From Bolinopsis microptera (taxonomy: Eukaryota > Ctenophora > Tentaculata > Lobata > Bolinopsidae): a stretch of 64,000 bases of DNA. A program made the translations under genes and the position numbers. The notes under the pieces were generated by a model, which was given only the letters and a program-made list of their open reading frames with translations, made no database searches and was not told where the DNA came from. Shown piece after piece: positions 60,194 to 64,000 of this stretch (position 1 is the stretch's first letter; each line of letters opens with the position of its first letter). The stretch covers positions 6,527,675-6,591,674 of the forward strand of contig NC_087078.1 of NCBI RefSeq assembly GCF_026151205.1. The letters are read 5' to 3'.

Positions 60194-61025
60194 ACCAAGG
60201 TTTGGAAGAGTCGTGAATCGAAATTATTAATATTCCATATGAACTGATTAAGGAATCTGACTGTTGTCAAATTCTAAAGTATTATATTTTTATTACTGGT
60301 TTGAATTATTGTTTGCTGCAAGTGCAAACCTAACGAACTAAGGAACTTGGCGTGTTAATTATGTCAGTTTTTTCTTCAATGTATGTTATTAATTAGTATT
60401 TTGATCTTATTCTAGAATTTACTCGATGATTATCAAGAATTTTTTTACTATTACTTGTGAATATTTGAACATGTTTAAGACTAGATCCCATGTTTACTGT
60501 TTAGTACTTTCATTTGATAATTCCGTTTATAAAATCGGATATTACTGACACGTTTTCTGTATGTTTATCTAATGCATGTTATTACTATTGACAGTAGATT
60601 AGTAGTGGTTTGTTTAGTGATTACAGAATTATTGATTAAATTCTCCAGCGTATTATTTTGTACAGTTGAAATTAATTTAATATCGGCGACAGAACTAAAA
60701 ACAGTGTCAGAACTAGGACACTAAATTGTGACTTATGAAATCCCTATGATTGGAAGGTGATTCCAATAGGTTCTGACTCTTGAACTCTTGAGGAGACGTT
60801 CATAGAATTATTAATCGCTCACCTTGCCTGGTAAAAGGTATAAGCAGCAAACAAATATATGTTAGGTTTCCTTGAAAATTCGATAAATCTTAATTTGAGC
60901 TTACGAAAAACCTATTAAATTAGCATTTAACTTCCTGATCAATCTAAAATGAGGTTCCAGACACAAATTACCAATATACACCGTCCCTCCTCCTCCCGCC
61001 TGATCGATGTAAAACTTAATTTGTG
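60194..61025. other. 3' flank of the DSL gene; nothing else recognised
   Basis: AT-rich 3' UTR and intergenic DNA, with ATTAAA at about 60634 as a possible poly-A signal. Confidence 0.4.
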
Positions 61026-61097
61026 GGAGCAGACTGTGATGAATATGCTCCGAACATCTATCCTAATGGAACATGTGATGTGTTCTGTGAGCCTGAA
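61026..61097 (+). pseudogene. fragment of a second DSL-like module, cut by a LINE
   Basis: GADCDEYAPNIYPNGTCDVF then CEPE matches the C-x-x-Y-P-x-G/E-x-C-D-x-x-C-x-P modules of the gene at 56784-60193. It has a stop before it and no splice acceptor, and ends where the LINE 3' end begins (about 61098). Confidence 0.6.
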
Positions 61098-61294
61098 GTA
61101 CGACTTACTCGACTCGACTTAGGGCGGCTTCAGCGTCCGAACAGAAATAGTCTTCTTCCAAATCTGTCTATCCAGCATGAGTTTGTTGCTGTCGTCAAGC
61201 CCCGTGTCCTTCCGAAGGATGTCAATGTATGTGAGATGTGGTCTTCCCCTTCGACGATGTCCTTGAAGGGGTTCCCAGAAGAGAAGTTGATGAC

Positions 61295-62889
61295 TCAATA
61301 CTTCAATAGTTCTTCATGTCTGGCTAAATGACCTGCGAGTCTCATCCTCCGTGCAGCTATCTTATCAGATGCTCTGATGAGGTGTCCATACACCTTGGCG
61401 TTAGTCTGCCGCTCTTTCCAGTCAATGTTCAGTGCCATCCTCAGTATTCTCGTATAACATCCATCAATACGTTTTGCGAGGGTCTGGCTGACAGTCCATG
61501 TTTCAGAGCCATATAGAAGGATGGACTCGACTGTAGCCAGGAACAGTCGTATCTTGAGATCTCTACGCATATCCGACTTCCATACAAGCTTCATCTGGTG
61601 ACACGCTCCCCATGCCTTAGCTTTCCTCACTTCGAAGTCCTTCTCCGAACTCTTCATTCTACTACCCAAATATACGAAGTCATCGACTTTCTCAATGTTC
61701 TTCCCACTCCCAGCAACCAGGGTCGGGTTATCATCATCTCTTATGTTGATTCCCATGTACTTAGTTTTCCCCTCGTTGAGGTGGAGTCCGACTGAGTTGG
61801 CCGCCAGTTCCAGACCCGCCAGGAAATCTTGTGCCTCCGCGACACTATCTGTTACAAGAGCAAGGTCGTCAGAAAAGTCCGCATCAGTGACCTTGACTGC
61901 CGGATAGCGACGGCTTCTTCTAGGGTGTAGAGTAAACCCAAAGTCCCTTCCCTCTAGGGACACCCTCATAATGTAGTCAATTACGATTATGAATAGGTAG
62001 GGCGCCAAAGTGTCTCCCTGCATCACTCCTGCTAGAATGAAGAATGCTTCACTCAGACCATCCTCGGTAATCACACGAGCAAATGTATCTGCATACATTC
62101 TTTGTATCAAGCCTACAATCTCCTTGGGAATTCCATATGCCAGGAGGATCTTCATGAGGAGTCCACGGTGCACGCTGTCGAATGCCTTCTTGAAATCAAT
62201 GAAGAGCATTACCGCGGTCAGATCTTTATCCCGGGCTCCCTCAAATACCCTTCTTAGGCCAAGAATATGACTAGTTGTTGACCTACTCTCTCTGAATCCG
62301 TTCTGATTGATCCTTAAGATGTCTTCCATGGCAGGTTTGATCCTGTTCAGTATCATCTTATTGAGAGTCTTACTCACTATAGATGTCAGTGCAATACCTC
62401 TAAAGTTATCTACTTTGGTCAAATTCCCTTTCTTTGGAACAGGCACAATGGGTGCTTCCATTGGTCAGGAACATCGCCATCAACTAGTGCTTTATTGCAG
62501 AAGTCAAGGAACAAATCATCAACATCTACCCTCTTCAGTACTTCAGGGGCAACTCCATCCTCTCCAAATGCCTTACCTTCTTTAATCGATTTCGTAGCCT
62601 CCTCCAGTTCGGTCTTGGTGAACTTATCCACACTGATGTTTTGTGGTGGATGTACGACTGGTATGTCCACTTCTTCGTTTGGAACTACTGGAGGTTGTCC
62701 AAGTAGCTTGGTAAAGTGGTCTTTCCAGGCTCTCAATCTACCCTCTCTACTACCTCCTTCTACAAGACCACATGGCTTCTTCTTTCTCCCACTGACCTCA
62801 TTAACAAGATTCCAGCTCTCTTTGTTCTTGCATCTATCGGCTGCGTTTTCAGCTTTACTTATTTTCTGTTTAAGCAGCTCTTCCTCCAC
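61295..62889 (-). pseudogene. LINE reverse transcriptase with a frameshift near 62460
   Basis: The 62889-62419 part holds the linker and KTELEEATKSIKEGKAFGED; 62461-61295 holds IVPVPKKGN, NFRGIALTSIVSK, MLFIDFKKAFDSVH, GVMQGDTLAPYLF and the catalytic FSDDLALVTD (Ser where Ala is usual). Then YLGSRMKSSEKDFEVRKAKA and RIDGCYTRILRMALNIDW, wording typical of the RTE-related elements common in invertebrates. Confidence 0.82.
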
Positions 62890-62947
62890 AGTACGGTAGC
62901 ATGCAGAGAGAGTGTCTTTCTCCTCAGCAACTGTCTGTCTGTTGTCT

Positions 62948-63894
62948 TCACAAGTATCCAGATGGTAGGTCTCCTAGGTCAGAGCCCAGGGAATTGAAAG
63001 AGTTGCATGGCTCGGTGTTCTTTATTGAGCTCCTCCACTTCTTCCGTACCAGGACATAGTCAATCTGGCTCCTAGTTAGTACTCCATCTGAGAGGTGATT
63101 CCACTGCTTACCAGGACTCTTCTGAAAACGATGATTCGTCGCCTCTAACTCTCCCTCCAGCAGTGTATCCCTGAGCAGATGACCATTACGATTGGTCACT
63201 TGATGCCAGTACCATCCCGTATCTTCACCATTCAACTTGCTGAGGTGAGCATTAAGATCTCCTATTACAGGTAGTAGATGATGAGAGGGGACCTCCCTTA
63301 CTGCTGCTCTCAAGCAGTCGTGAAACTCTTCGGCTTCTTCGAAAGTTGCGGATTCCGTTGGACTATACACAGAGATTATGGTTAATCTTGGGTTTCCGTC
63401 CAACGACACAAGCATGCAGCGCTTACTATAGGTCTTGATAAGACTAACTGCATTAAAGGCTTGTTTAGTCAGCAGGAATCCCACTCCTCCTGTAGACGCT
63501 TGTGCTCTGTTTCTCCATGCTGAAGTTGTTATTAGGTGGACTCCCTTCTTGTGCCTCTCTATCTTGACTTCTTCATCATGCACAACTCGGTGTTCTTGTA
63601 TATTGCAAGGACAGATATCTGACTGCGCAAGAAAAGAGTAACCATTTCAAGCCGTTTAGAAAACTCCCTCACAGTACGGACATTAAGAGTCCCAATGATA
63701 CTCTTCTTTGTACAACTAACTACTCCTCCACTATTTTTTTGTTTTTTGATGTTTTCTGTTGGCTTTCTAGGATTCATAAACACATCATCAGCTGCCCGTC
63801 CACTATGTGGGTTTAGGACAACCGAGTCATAACTGTACTGATCCTCGATATGCCTGGTAGGGGCTTGAACCCTAGTGCTTTTGGTTGTAACCAT
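62948..63894 (-). pseudogene. LINE AP-endonuclease domain, one frameshift
   Basis: Motifs in order: GTLNVRTVRE, then in the shifted frame IQEHRVVHDEEVK, GGVGFLLT, ISVYSPTE, GDLNAHL (the conserved GDFNA position), and SQIDYVLVRKKW. The frame change sits at about 63600. This is the domain also found in craniofacial development protein 2 of vertebrates, itself LINE-derived. Confidence 0.8.
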
Positions 63895-64000
63895 ATCTGT
63901 TTTTCAAAAGGCTAAGTAACCCAGTGAAGTCCCCTTCACTGTGGCAAATGGTCACTAATCCCAATGCCACGCCACCGGAACATTGGGGAAAACCGCAGGA

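Larger units (their letters stand above)
61098..64000 (-). mobile_element. RTE/CFDP2-like LINE, frameshifted, 5' part off the window
   Basis: Minus-strand order: leader and endonuclease start (63894-63559, IIGTLNVRTVRE), rest of the AP endonuclease (63583-62948), linker (62889-62419) and reverse transcriptase (62461-61295). The frame changes near 63600, 62940 and 62460, so this copy is inactive. The RT tail continues weakly to about 61100. No poly-A run was seen. Confidence 0.8.

Overview
The window is AT-rich, intron-rich animal DNA. There are no operons or bacterial genes. Coding sequence is cut into exons of 50-1160 bp with GT/AG boundaries, separated by transposon remnants, MITEs and minisatellites. 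Gene content (p67phox-like NADPH-oxidase activator, Polycomb PCGF3/5, orthodox aquaporin, Notch-ligand-type MNNL+DSL protein) and repeat content (L1/Tx1-like and RTE/CFDP2-like LINEs, IS630/mariner-like and FLYWCH-encoding TIR elements) point to an invertebrate metazoan. A non-bilaterian such as a cnidarian is plausible but not proven.

Layout. 0.36-5.25 kb (minus): seven exons of a p67phox/NCF2-like gene running off the left edge, with one possible opposite-strand exon in an intron. 5.3-12.7 kb: intergenic, with a 33-bp minisatellite, a large palindrome and a CAGTGGGG-ended MITE. 12.73-16.09 kb: a block made almost only of homopolymer runs, most likely a sequencing or assembly artefact. 18.7-25.1 kb (minus): six exons of a PCGF3/5-like RING/RAWUL protein. 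28.2-28.9 kb: LINE 3' fragment. 29-32.2 kb: clustered dispersed repeats with telomere-like CCCTAA stretches. 32.85-38.87 kb (minus): a ten-exon gene encoding 593 aa that I do not recognise. 39.5-40.0 kb: 18-bp minisatellite. 42.9-46.9 kb: a 5'-truncated LINE with a 16-bp target-site duplication, itself split by an IS630-like element. 46.9-48.3 kb: TIR element with a FLYWCH zinc-finger remnant. 49.3-51.7 kb: a tandem duplication, one copy of which carries an acidic exon. 52.07-55.57 kb (plus): a complete six-exon aquaporin. 56.78-60.19 kb (plus): a complete three-exon membrane protein with an N-terminal Notch-ligand (MNNL/C2-like) domain, a DSL domain followed by tandem DSL-like modules, one TM helix and a tyrosine-motif tail. 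61.0-64.0 kb: a DSL-module fragment cut by a frameshifted RTE-like LINE that runs off the right edge.

The exon models for the five main genes were built by hand from reading frame, splice sites and phase. In each complete model the summed exon length is a multiple of three (aquaporin 804 bp, DSL receptor 1542 bp, unknown gene 1782 bp). The partial models are also in phase throughout (p67phox 864 bp, PCGF 693 bp). The genes do not form an obvious pathway. The most interesting items are the multi-DSL receptor with a tyrosine-rich tail, the unrecognised ten-exon gene, the His-to-Cys change in the PCGF RING, and the nested LINE/IS630 insertion that can be undone on paper to restore the reading frame.
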